Shown: piece after piece, positions 9,348-16,818 of the stretch
How the letters are laid out: every line of letters begins with the position of its first letter
Numbering within the stretch: position 1 is the stretch's first letter
Origin: Fusobacteriota bacterium
GTDB taxonomy: Bacteria; Fusobacteriota; Fusobacteriia; Fusobacteriales; JAAYPW01
Assembly: GCA_012519615.1 (NCBI GenBank)
Contig: JAAYPW010000027.1
Coordinates: 1 to 37,785 of the forward strand
Direction: 5' to 3'
DNA: 37,785 nt
Program-made: the position numbers and the translations under genes
Notes under the pieces: model-generated
Database searches by the model: none
What the model was told of the DNA's origin: nothing
Seen by the model: the letters and a program-made list of their open reading frames with translations, nothing else

Positions 9348-10250
9348 TTATAAATCTAATAGCTTTATTAATTCATCTTTATATTTTTTAGTCTCTTTAT
9401 AACCTTTATTTATAATTTTATCTGCTTTTCTAAAATCCATTCTACTAAATTTTTTCAAATCAATATAAATATATAAATCACTATTTTTTTTATTTTCATT
9501 TAATGTGGCATTAAAAACAATATCCATCATATTTTCTATCTGTACAAAGCCCTCTTCCAATACAGATACTGTACGTGGTTTATTATTTAGTTCATCATTA
9601 CAGTACATATCTTTCAATAAATTTTTTCTAATCTTATGTATATTTTTTTTTACCATTTTTTTTTCGTAAATTGCTCTTGCATCCATCTCTAGATCCTCAG
9701 TATATTCAGAAAATCCAACACTGATTATTTTATCTACACCCTGTTTTTTTGCAATATTTACCGGTAATGGATCCGATACACTTCCATCTATTAGAAGTCT
9801 ATCTCCTATTTTATACGGTTCAAACACCCATGGCACTGATACACTTGCTCTCACTGCTTCTGCCACGCTACCTTCATTTATTAATACCTCTTCCCCAGTG
9901 AAAAAATCTGCAGCATTTAAAAAAAGTTGCTTATCTAGTTCGTTAAATGTTCTATTTTTTGTTAATAGCTTTAGAAAATTTAAAACATGATCCCCCTGTA
10001 ATAAACCTCGTCGTCGTTTTTTATCACTAGAGATAAAATCTAATAAAAGTTTTGTATCGAAACTAACTGCGATTGACTCCATATATTTGGAATTAAATCC
10101 ACAAGAATAAAGTGCTCCTATTAACGCTCCCATACTACTGCCTACAATTATATCTGGTACAAAACCTATCTCTTCAAATAATTTAATTGCACCAATATGA
10201 GAAAGTCCGTATGCTCCTCCACCACTTAAAACTAATGCATTTTTTCCCAT
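9348..10250 (-). CDS. Patatin-like phospholipase (RssA-type serine hydrolase)
   Basis: A 300-residue patatin-family hydrolase. It shows the oxyanion-hole glycine run GGGAYG (residues 10-15), the GxSxG nucleophile elbow GSSMG with Ser39, and the catalytic Asp155 in LLIDGSVSDPLP (Ser where many relatives have a second Gly). No signal peptide, so it is probably cytoplasmic or peripheral. Such proteins hydrolyse acyl esters of lipids; the physiological substrate is unknown. A GTG at 10259 would overlap the tyrA stop by 4 bases, but the only Shine-Dalgarno (TTGGAG) touches that GTG and is 8 bases before the ATG at 10250, so I chose the ATG. Translational coupling with tyrA is likely in either case. 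Confidence 0.88.
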   Translation of the reverse strand: MGKNALVLSGGGAYGLSHIGAIKLFEEIGFVPDIIVGSSMGALIGALYSCGFNSKYMESIAVSFDTKLLLDFISSDKKRRRGLLQGDHVLNFLKLLTKNRTFNELDKQLFLNAADFFTGEEVLINEGSVAEAVRASVSVPWVFEPYKIGDRLLIDGSVSDPLPVNIAKKQGVDKIISVGFSEYTEDLEMDARAIYEKKMVKKNIHKIRKNLLKDMYCNDELNNKPRTVSVLEEGFVQIENMMDIVFNATLNENKKNSDLYIYIDLKKFSRMDFRKADKIINKGYKETKKYKDELIKLLDL

Positions 10251-10255
10251 ATTTT

Positions 10256-11350
10256 TCACTCCAAAACTTTAAATTCGTAATTATTTTCTGTTAAAACTTT
10301 AATAGCTTTATTTGAATCAATATTTTTGTCAAAAGCAATCCTAATACTTCCACCATAATTTTCTCTTACATGTAAAACCTCAATATCTTTTATATTTATC
10401 CCATGTTCCCCCAATAAATTTGTGAAAGTCCCAATTATACCTGGTTTATCCGGAACATATAATATCATCTCAAACATAGTGGATAAAATCCCTTTCCGTT
10501 TTTTTGGTAAACTATCTCTCAACTCTTTGCCATTTTTAAAAAGTTCCAATAGTTTTTCTTCATCTTTTTTTTCTATTGCACTTTTAAATTTATTAAGTTC
10601 AATTTGCAAATTATCAATAACAGATACAATTTTATCTGCATTTGTTACACATATATCTTTCCACATTTCAGGGCTCCCAGATGCAATCCTTGTTGTATCA
10701 CGAAATCCACCAGCTGCTAAGCTTAATATATTATTTGTATTATTATCAATTTTACCTGCATTACTTACTAAAGATGATGCTACTACATGTGGAACATGAC
10801 TTACAGTTGCCACAGCTAAATCATGTAATTCATAATCTATCTCCAAAATATTTGCATCTAGAATTTTAACCATATCTTTTATAATATTCATAGAGTGCTC
10901 ATTACTAAATTTTGTTTTACATAGCACATAAACAGCATTTTCAAATATATATGGGTCTAATGCTTCGACACCTGTTTTTTCAGAACCTGCCATTGGGTGT
11001 CCACCAATAAAATAGTGATCATCTGATAAAATTTTTTCTACTTCTCTTATAATATCCCCTTTTGTGCTACCAATATCTGTAATAATAACTCCTTTTTTTA
11101 GATATGGGATTATTTTTTTTATGTAATTTGGAATAATAAGTACTGGTACACATAAAATTAGTATATCAATCTCTTTTAATCTATTATCAAAAATAGTAAT
11201 ATACTCATCTATCGCTTTTAATTCAATTGCTTTTTCAAGTTTGTTCTCATCTCTACCAATCCCGATTACTTTTTTAGCCCAGTTTTTTCTTTTTAATATA
11301 TATCCAATACTACCACCTAATAATCCAACACCAACTATTCCAACTACCAT
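10256..11350 (-). CDS. tyrA: Prephenate dehydrogenase with C-terminal ACT domain
   Basis: A 364-residue enzyme that oxidatively decarboxylates prephenate to 4-hydroxyphenylpyruvate in tyrosine synthesis. The N-terminal Rossmann fold opens with GIVGVGLLGGSIG. Family signatures follow: TDIGSTKGDI, IGGHPMAGSEKTGVEA, a His-containing SHVPHVVASSL helix and AAGGFRDTTRIASGSPEMW. The last 75 residues form an ACT domain (LYVPDKPGIIGTFTNLLGEH), the usual site for tyrosine feedback. There is no chorismate mutase domain, so it is the monofunctional type. ATG with GGAGGAAATA directly upstream. It heads the seven-gene run down to the MATE gene and has a likely extended -10 promoter at 11382-11390. No other aromatic-pathway genes are nearby. 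Confidence 0.93.
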   Translation of the reverse strand: MVVGIVGVGLLGGSIGYILKRKNWAKKVIGIGRDENKLEKAIELKAIDEYITIFDNRLKEIDILILCVPVLIIPNYIKKIIPYLKKGVIITDIGSTKGDIIREVEKILSDDHYFIGGHPMAGSEKTGVEALDPYIFENAVYVLCKTKFSNEHSMNIIKDMVKILDANILEIDYELHDLAVATVSHVPHVVASSLVSNAGKIDNNTNNILSLAAGGFRDTTRIASGSPEMWKDICVTNADKIVSVIDNLQIELNKFKSAIEKKDEEKLLELFKNGKELRDSLPKKRKGILSTMFEMILYVPDKPGIIGTFTNLLGEHGINIKDIEVLHVRENYGGSIRIAFDKNIDSNKAIKVLTENNYEFKVLE

Positions 11351-11381
11351 TATTTCCTCCGAAAATATATTTTATAAAGTA

Positions 11382-11390
11382 ATTATATCA
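11382..11390 (-). promoter_or_regulatory. Probable extended -10 promoter of tyrA operon
   Basis: On the minus strand TGATATAAT gives a perfect TATAAT with an extended TG motif, about 30 bases before the tyrA start. No good -35 is visible at 16-18 bases. The nearest TTGACT is about 41 bases upstream, too far to pair with it. Confidence 0.55.
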
Positions 11391-11444
11391 TATTTCTCTT
11401 TTTTTTTCTACTATTTTTCTACATTTATAGTCAATAATTATAAT

Positions 11445-11477
11445 AAAAAAACTGTATAGAGTAATCATATACAGTTT
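11445..11477 (-). terminator. Rho-independent terminator after the TonB-dependent receptor
   Basis: Minus-strand perfect 10-bp stem AAACTGTATA / TATACAGTTT (arms 11468-11477 and 11449-11458) with a 9-base loop, running straight into a T tract. It lies 17 bases after the receptor stop and ends that transcript before tyrA. Confidence 0.88.
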
Positions 11478-11493
11478 AATTTAGTATTTATTT

Positions 11494-13434
11494 TTAAAAT
11501 TTATATCCTACACCTATATAATAGATCTGTTCTGCTGCTGGATAATAGTATTTACTGTCATTATAGTCTAAATAACCTACAAAATCATAGTGCTTTTTCC
11601 CAAATAAATTATCTGCTCCAATATATACTAAGAAATTTTGTTTTTCATAGTTTAATCTCATATCAAAAATACCATATCCTGGTTCTTTACCAGCTTTATT
11701 ATTAAAATCTGCTGATGCGTAGTAATCTCCATTGTATCTATAAGCTCCGTTTAAACTGATCTCTTCAGTTATATTATAATTAACAGCTAATTTTAACGAG
11801 TATTTCGATACACCTGGAAGATAATTTCCTTTATAATCTCCATCTTTAATTTTAGCCTTTATATATGTTGCGCTCTCTGTAAAATTAAATTTACTAACCA
11901 CTTGCTTTAAAGTAATATCTGATCCATATCTTCTAGTTTTACCATCAATATTTGTATTTACCATTTTTTGGTCATCATAATAGATCTCATTTTTAGTATC
12001 TGTTAAGAATACTGATATATTATAGAATGTTTTAAATTGATAATCACGAACTCCAATTTCATAATCAATATGTTCTTGTGCTTTAAATTCAGCTAGTGCA
12101 AACCCAAGTTCATCTGTATTAGGTACTCTGAATCCAGTATTTATCTTAAAATATGCATTCCCTGTTTTTGAATAAAGATGATTTAACGATAAATCATATA
12201 CATTTACTGTGTATTCCTTATCTAAACTCTCTTTAAATTTAATTTTTTCATGTCTATATCCTTGAGTTGTTATAAAATTATCTTTTGAATATTTATTATG
12301 AATAAAAAATCCATTACTCTCTTTCTTAACAGTGTATTTTGACCAACCATCTACATCTGATTTTCCAGTATTTAAATTGTATCCAATAGTCGTTTGACTT
12401 TGATTTTCTAGATAATAATATATCGATTTAATACCCAATCCATTTTGTCTAGTATCTGCTTTATTATCGCTACCGTAATATCTTGAATTCGCTTCAATCT
12501 CTCTAATATTGTAATCTACTACTACTTTTAAATTACTATCAAGAAGTTGTTCATAAGAAATCGTATAATTTTCTTCATCATTAAATGATCTATCATCTGG
12601 CGTATTTGAATGTTTTCTATTACTATTAACTTCTGCTTTTGTTAATGACCCTGGTAGTCCGAAATCTGATTTAATTTTATTAAACTTTAATTTTACGTTA
12701 TATGTTGAATTTACATCATCGAAATAATTTAATCCAATATTAAAGTTTTTATTTTTTAAATCACTATTTTTTCTATAACCATCAGTATTTTCCTGAAAAT
12801 AAGAGATACTCATAGAATATTTATCAAATTTTTCACTATAAATCCCACCAAAATTTAAGTAATCATCATTTCCATATTCTAATTTTACATTTTTATATTT
12901 TTTATCTGTTTGGAATGTTTTTGTATAAATATTTATTACACCACCAACAGCTCCATCTCCGTATAATACTCCATTACCACCACTAGTAATCTCAATGTGC
13001 GAGACATTGTCTATTGGTATTGCATTTAGATTCGCTCCATTCATATCAATTGTATTTAGTCTGACTCCATCAATAAATATAAGTATATTTGATATTGATG
13101 TTTCTCCCTGTCCACGAATATCGACTTTACCTCTTCCAAATCCGTAACTTGATTTTACACTTGCAACTGTATCTAGAATACTAATTAAATTTTTTGCACC
13201 ACTTTTTTTAATATCTTCCTCTGTGATAATCTCAATACTACTTGGTTCTGTTGTAATATTTGTCTCTAAAATATTTGATGTAATTATCATTGTTCCTAAC
13301 TCTTTTTTCTCTTGTGCAGCTTTGTCTTTACTGTTACCATATTTTTTTCTATACTCTGCTGTACTATAATCATTGGCGAACATAGCTATATTTAAGCTAA
13401 GTACTACTACTAAAAGTAAAATTTTCTTCATCAT
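11494..13434 (-). CDS. TonB-dependent outer-membrane receptor, probably for cobalamin (BtuB-like)
   Basis: A 646-residue precursor with a signal peptide (MMKKILLLVVVLSLNIAMFA). A TonB-box-like ELGTMIITS is followed by a plug domain (about 50-165: EEDIKKSGAKNLISIL, GRGKVDIRGQG, FIDGVRLN, YGDGAVGGVINIYTK). The rest is a 22-strand-type barrel ending in aromatic YKF. Receptors of this class import large substrates using TonB/ExbBD energy; TonB is not in the window. The adjacent cobalamin riboswitch is the main reason to propose vitamin B12 or a corrinoid as substrate. An ATG at 13452 is in frame, but the Shine-Dalgarno (GGAGGAAAAGG) lies in its codons 2-5, so I chose ATG 13434; ATG 13431 is equally possible. 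No BtuCDF-type ABC genes follow. Confidence 0.9.
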   Translation of the reverse strand: MMKKILLLVVVLSLNIAMFANDYSTAEYRKKYGNSKDKAAQEKKELGTMIITSNILETNITTEPSSIEIITEEDIKKSGAKNLISILDTVASVKSSYGFGRGKVDIRGQGETSISNILIFIDGVRLNTIDMNGANLNAIPIDNVSHIEITSGGNGVLYGDGAVGGVINIYTKTFQTDKKYKNVKLEYGNDDYLNFGGIYSEKFDKYSMSISYFQENTDGYRKNSDLKNKNFNIGLNYFDDVNSTYNVKLKFNKIKSDFGLPGSLTKAEVNSNRKHSNTPDDRSFNDEENYTISYEQLLDSNLKVVVDYNIREIEANSRYYGSDNKADTRQNGLGIKSIYYYLENQSQTTIGYNLNTGKSDVDGWSKYTVKKESNGFFIHNKYSKDNFITTQGYRHEKIKFKESLDKEYTVNVYDLSLNHLYSKTGNAYFKINTGFRVPNTDELGFALAEFKAQEHIDYEIGVRDYQFKTFYNISVFLTDTKNEIYYDDQKMVNTNIDGKTRRYGSDITLKQVVSKFNFTESATYIKAKIKDGDYKGNYLPGVSKYSLKLAVNYNITEEISLNGAYRYNGDYYASADFNNKAGKEPGYGIFDMRLNYEKQNFLVYIGADNLFGKKHYDFVGYLDYNDSKYYYPAAEQIYYIGVGYKF

Positions 13435-13488
13435 TAATCCCTTTTCCTCCATATTATTTTGATCGTGATATCTTGTGAAATAAGTACT

Positions 13489-13512
13489 TTAAATTGGTAT
13501 TAACCTAGTCAT
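13489..13512 (-). CDS. Possible 7-residue leader peptide between riboswitch and receptor
   Basis: An ATG followed by six sense codons (MTRLIPI) and TAA, with GGAGGG 10 bases upstream. It lies between the cobalamin riboswitch and the receptor start. It is so short that it could be chance; the strong Shine-Dalgarno is the only reason to list it. It may instead be part of the riboswitch expression platform. Confidence 0.2.
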   Translation of the reverse strand: MTRLIPI

Positions 13513-13539
13513 TTTACCATCTCCCTCCGAAATTTTTTT

Positions 13540-13690
13540 ACAGGTAAGTCTCCTGACTTAGCTTCATCCTTAGATTTCACCTTCCCAAATTATTATTTAG
13601 TGGTATATCGAAATCCTCGTCAGCAATACAGTAGCGGGGGCTGTGACGGATTCTAACCGTCTTCCTTTTTATTAAATAAATTTAACCTGT
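13540..13690 (-). promoter_or_regulatory. Cobalamin riboswitch
   Basis: The minus strand carries the conserved parts of the B12 riboswitch in order: AATCCGTCACAGCCCCCGC then TACTGT, GGGAAGGTGAA, GATGAAGCTAAG, and the B12-box TCAGGAGACTTACCTGT. The closing P1 stem is ACAGGT (13690-13685) with ACCTGT (13545-13540). It lies about 105 bases upstream of the TonB-dependent receptor and presumably lowers its expression when cobalamin is plentiful. No terminator hairpin is visible between aptamer and gene, so control may act on translation. The aptamer starts only two bases after the stop codon of the upstream radical SAM gene. Confidence 0.95.
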
Positions 13691-13692
13691 AT

Positions 13693-14628
13693 CTATTTTA
13701 ATTTTATAAAAACGCCTCTTTCATTTTTTACACTCTCTATTAATTTAAAATTTTCTAGTATGTCTAAATATTTATTAATTTCCAATACATTTATCCCAGT
13801 AATATTTGAGATATCTTCTACTGTACACGGTCTAATAGAAAGCATATTTAATATTGTTTTCTCTTTTAAATCTGAATACGCGCAGACCTCTTTTCTATTT
13901 TTATATTTATCAATTATAACTACATTTTCAATATTCCAATAGTTTTTTATCTCCTGCAATATAGAAATATCTGTTTTTTTCACCCAATTTTCTACAGGTG
14001 GACGGTCTAGTGAGTTTAGCTCTATTTTATCTGGTTTAATTTTTAATAGTACCTCCTTAAAGTAGTCCAACTCCTCTTTACTATTATTTATCCCATCAAT
14101 TATAAATATCTCTAAAAATATCTGTTTTAAATATTTATCTCTTAATAATATTAATCCCTTTATAATTTCATCTATTTTTATATTTTCATAAGGTCTATTA
14201 ATTTTATTAAAAGTTTCTTGAAATACTGCATCAAGAGAAGGAATTATCACATCTACATCTACTATTTCATCGATAATTTTACTATTTGTAAATAATATCC
14301 CATTTGTAATAAGTGCTATTTTTGTATCTGTTATACTTCTAATATATTTAATTATTTCACCAATTTTATTATTTAACATCGGTTCTCCAGAACCTGCAAA
14401 GGTTATATAATCAAGAATACAGTTATTATATTTAAAATAGTGTGTAATTTCTGATTTTATCTCATCTAAATCAATATATTCATCTCTTATTATAGTATAA
14501 TTCGTTGTTTTACCAACTTCACAATATACGCAATCTAAATTACATGTTTTTTTAGTAATTATATCTATCCCAAGAGATATCCCGAGTCTTCTTGATGGAA
14601 CAGGCCCAAAAATGTGTTTATACTCCGT
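13693..14628 (-). CDS. Radical SAM protein (COG0731-type) with no canonical start codon
   Basis: About 311 residues. The reading frame clearly begins upstream of its first ATG (14379): the translation EYKHIFGPVPSRRLGISLG is the typical N-terminus of this family, followed by CX3CX2C at Cys29, Cys33 and Cys36 (TCNLDCVYCE). A SAM-binding GSGEP motif comes next. The C-terminal 60 residues look like a winged helix (VEDISNITGINVLEINKYL). No ATG, GTG or TTG exists between the in-frame upstream stop and this conserved N-terminus. The codons there are ATA, GGT, AGG, ATT, ATT, ACG, GAG. ACG at 14626-14628 aligns best as the first codon, with AGG six bases upstream; ATT is the alternative. It may use a rare start or be weakened by a T-to-C change. 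Exact substrate unknown; archaeal relatives act in wybutosine synthesis. Confidence 0.8.
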   Translation of the reverse strand, partial: TEYKHIFGPVPSRRLGISLGIDIITKKTCNLDCVYCEVGKTTNYTIIRDEYIDLDEIKSEITHYFKYNNCILDYITFAGSGEPMLNNKIGEIIKYIRSITDTKIALITNGILFTNSKIIDEIVDVDVIIPSLDAVFQETFNKINRPYENIKIDEIIKGLILLRDKYLKQIFLEIFIIDGINNSKEELDYFKEVLLKIKPDKIELNSLDRPPVENWVKKTDISILQEIKNYWNIENVVIIDKYKNRKEVCAYSDLKEKTILNMLSIRPCTVEDISNITGINVLEINKYLDILENFKLIESVKNERGVFIKLK

Positions 14629-14693
14629 AATAATCCTACCTATTTATTGTGACTTATTGAAATTATTATATCATAAGTAGATATCATTTGCAA

Positions 14694-14732
14694 TAAAAAA
14701 GTAGGAGCAAACATTTAGTTTACACCTACTTT
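14694..14732 (-). terminator. Rho-independent terminator after lipoprotein gene
   Basis: Minus-strand hairpin AAAGTAGG-T-GTAAAC / GTTTGC-T-CCTACTTT (14732-14698) with one T-T mismatch and a 5-base loop, followed by a T run. It lies 14 bases after the stop of the lipoprotein gene at 14746-15354. Confidence 0.9.
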
Positions 14733-14745
14733 ATATAATTAATTT

Positions 14746-15354
14746 TTATTTATTTGGCGAAAATTTATTTTCTTCTTCTTTAATTTTCTCCTCATCTATT
14801 TGAATTTCGAATTTAAAAATATATTCAATTATTTCATCTGCTACTTCTATAGGTAATAATAATGAAACTACTGCTTGATTTCCTTTTATTAAAGGACTAT
14901 ATCTCCATTCACTATTAATAAATTTTATATTTTTTGCTGGTACTATATTATCTTCTATCCTTCCCCTTCTACTAACTATAGTTGGCACTTGAAAATTATA
15001 ACTGTCTGTTAACTTAACACCAACATGAATAACCCTATTGCTTAAATTATATTCGTCAATAAATATTGCATTATCCCAATGAATTTTCATTGTACTATCT
15101 GTTTTATTATTAAAATCAATCTTGATAACTTTACTATTAGCATAAAGTAGTAAAGTTATTATCTCATCTTCATACAATGCATAATTTTTATTGTCTTTTT
15201 CTAATATTTTTATTTCATAATTATAGTCATCGACACTAGTTGATGTTTCTACAGAAATTAATGTAGTTTTATATATATTTCTCGTACTGGTACCAGTACA
15301 TCCCCCAAATATAAACAAAGATAATATTGTTACAAATAATAATTTTTTCTTCAT
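14746..15354 (-). CDS. Uncharacterised lipoprotein
   Basis: A 202-residue lipoprotein precursor. The signal peptide MKKKLLFVTILSLFIFGG is followed by Cys19, a lipobox suited to signal peptidase II; lspA is at 29988-30584. The mature part is beta-rich (NYEIKILEKDNKNYALYEDE, KIDFNNKTDSTMKIHWDNAI) with a Lys/Glu-rich tail. I do not recognise the domain; the pattern of alternating strands with an NKTDSTMKIHWD segment suggests a small beta-sandwich. ATG preceded by AAGGAGG. It is a single-gene unit with a strong terminator. The only good promoter I see upstream is the poly-C promoter at 15661-15689, about 300 bases away, so its expression may be phase-variable. No partner gene is adjacent. Confidence 0.85.
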   Translation of the reverse strand: MKKKLLFVTILSLFIFGGCTGTSTRNIYKTTLISVETSTSVDDYNYEIKILEKDNKNYALYEDEIITLLLYANSKVIKIDFNNKTDSTMKIHWDNAIFIDEYNLSNRVIHVGVKLTDSYNFQVPTIVSRRGRIEDNIVPAKNIKFINSEWRYSPLIKGNQAVVSLLLPIEVADEIIEYIFKFEIQIDEEKIKEEENKFSPNK

Positions 15355-15569
15355 ATAAATCCTCCTTATTTTTATTTTTTAAACTCTCTCTATTAATATT
15401 TAATCAAGATTGTTTAAATATACTTTTTCTTATTTAAATATAAATGTAAATCTAATTATAGTTTTGTATAAAAATCTATTTATTACAACAATTTTTTAAT
15501 TAAATCCTGTAATTAGATTTTTATTTGATAAATAAATACTTCCGGATAAAAAAGGCATTAAATATTTTG

Positions 15570-15605
15570 TTAGAGATAAACATATAATATATAATTTTTC
15601 TTCAT
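15570..15605 (-). pseudogene. Short ORF, possible truncated signal-peptide remnant
   Basis: Downstream of the poly-C promoter a strong Shine-Dalgarno (AAAGGAGG) precedes ATG and a reading frame of only 11 codons (MKKNYILYVYL). The beginning resembles a signal peptide such as that of the following lipoprotein. It may be the stub of a decayed gene or a leader peptide. After it, 215 bases to the lipoprotein start contain no readable frame. Confidence 0.3.
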
Positions 15606-15660
15606 TCTTAAAAATCCTCCTTTCTTTTTTATAAATAAATTATAATTGGTAATAATTTAT

Positions 15661-15689
15661 AGTATACTATAAAAAGTGGGGGGGGTCAA
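15661..15689 (-). promoter_or_regulatory. Promoter with poly-C tract in its spacer (probable phase-variable promoter)
   Basis: Minus-strand -35 TTGACC (15689-15684) and -10 TATACT (15666-15661) with a 17-base spacer. A run of eight C (15685-15678) covers the end of the -35 and six spacer bases. Gain or loss of one C would change the optimal 17-bp spacing. A run of eight G/C is striking in DNA this AT-rich. Transcription would run toward the short ORF at 15605 and the lipoprotein at 15354. Confidence 0.7.
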
Positions 15690-16126
15690 GTAATATATGA
15701 AAAAATTTATTTTTATTTGCAGCAAAAATATTAACCTATGAGGAGAGGCTTTTTGTAACCGTATTTATAATACTTACATTGTTTATTGTTTTGATTTCAC
15801 CCGCATATCGTAACACAATTACAATTTTCTTAATGAAATCTTCGCTTAAAAAATTGCACCGCTTGAACGCAGTGAGCTTGCAATTTTCAGAAGATGAATT
15901 TAGAAAATTAATTGAGTGTAGATCGAGCGGGCGGCATTTTTTGCTTACTTTTTTTTGCTGCAGAAAAAAAGTAAGAAGATTTAAGTTTTTTATTTTAAAA
16001 AAAAGTAATTAAAAAATAAACTATTCTTTTTATGGTATTTTATTTTATCCAATCTAAATATTTTTTTAAATAGCATTATGAATGACGTAAAACATAATTC
16101 ATATTATATCTATATATAAACATAAA
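15690..16126. other. Gene-free stretch with a structured, GC-richer element
   Basis: No convincing gene. Between about 15840 and 15975 the base composition rises and two hairpins appear. One has arms AAAATTGCA (15850-15858) and TGCAATTTT (15879-15887) around a GC-rich loop containing GAACGCAGTGAG. The other is a perfect 12-bp stem CTTACTTTTTTT / AAAAAAAGTAAG (15944-15955, 15964-15975). A 77-codon frame crosses it on the plus strand (15779-16012, TTG start), but it has no Shine-Dalgarno and no protein-like character. The stretch looks like an intergenic repeat or a non-coding RNA rather than a gene. Confidence 0.45.
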
Positions 16127-16153
16127 AAGACCTAGTATTTTAAACTAAGTCTT
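16124..16153 (-). terminator. Rho-independent terminator after the Spy-like gene
   Basis: Minus-strand stem AAGACTTAGT / ACTAGGTCTT (16153-16144 and 16136-16127, one G-T pair), 7-base loop, then a short T run. It follows the stop of the gene at 16177 by 23 bases and closes the Omp85-like/Spy-like unit. Confidence 0.8.
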
Positions 16154-16176
16154 CTTTTATTTAATTTAGATTAATT

Positions 16177-16698
16177 TTATTTTATTTTTGGATTTTCTTT
16201 ATTCCATTTTTTATTATTTATATCTCTATTAGGAATATTTTTTTTATTTCGATTAGGTTTATTATGTTTTCTATTAAAATTTTCTTCTATACCATACTTA
16301 TCCTTCATTTGGTATTTGTGTTTTAATAGGTGTACTTCCATCTCTGTTCTTTTATCATTTTTATTTTTTATTGCTTTTTCTACTTTTGTCCAATTAATAT
16401 TATCATCTAATAATAATTTTTTTACTTCGATCTCTCTCTCTTGTAATTCTAATTTTTTTAGTTGACTCTCTTTTATAAATTGTTTTTTATCTTTTTTAAA
16501 TTCCTCTCTTTGTTCTGCAGTTAATTTAGCTAAAGGTCCTTGATTCTCTTTTCGGATTTGTTTATTAGGTGATTTTTTAGATTCTCTCAAAACTTCTTGC
16601 TTTACCGGTTCACTAATTCTCATCACTTTACTATTTTCATTTGCCATTACCCCTAATCCTATTACTGCAAACGCCATTACTAATATCATTTTTTTCAT
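16177..16698 (-). CDS. Small secreted Lys-rich protein, Spy/CpxP-like
   Basis: A 173-residue precursor with a signal peptide (MKKMILVMAFAVIGLGVMA) and a strongly basic, helical mature part. The segment LTAEQREEFKKDKKQFIKES carries the LTxxQ-type motif of Spy/CpxP periplasmic chaperones. The following helix (about 100-140) fits the same helical-hairpin plan. The last 35 residues are low-complexity Asn/Lys/Pro. Spy-like proteins buffer unfolded envelope proteins. It lies 120 bases after the Omp85-like barrel gene and probably shares its promoter, which fits an envelope-stress or barrel-assembly role. ATG with AGGGAGGG upstream. The family call is tentative because only short motifs match. Confidence 0.65.
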   Translation of the reverse strand: MKKMILVMAFAVIGLGVMANENSKVMRISEPVKQEVLRESKKSPNKQIRKENQGPLAKLTAEQREEFKKDKKQFIKESQLKKLELQEREIEVKKLLLDDNINWTKVEKAIKNKNDKRTEMEVHLLKHKYQMKDKYGIEENFNRKHNKPNRNKKNIPNRDINNKKWNKENPKIK

Positions 16699-16818
16699 TT
16701 TTAATCCCTCCCTATTTTTATTATGAAAATTTAATTTTTGTTAAATCTTCTCTACACTTATATATTACCTCATCTAAATGTCCTTTATGTGTTCAAAATA
16801 AAAATTTTTCGGGTTCAA

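Noticed and set aside
13693-14379. A 228-residue protein starting at the first ATG of the radical SAM frame
   Set aside because: It would lack the CX3CX2C cluster and the conserved N-terminus, both encoded in frame directly upstream.
15779-16012. 77-codon plus-strand frame
   Set aside because: TTG start without a ribosome site, crosses two hairpins, and the translation has no protein-like pattern. Treated as an intergenic structured element.
16725-16793. Short open stretch between the Omp85-like and Spy-like genes (THKGHLDEVIYKCRED)
   Set aside because: No start codon or ribosome site and only about 23 codons; too short to separate a gene remnant from chance.
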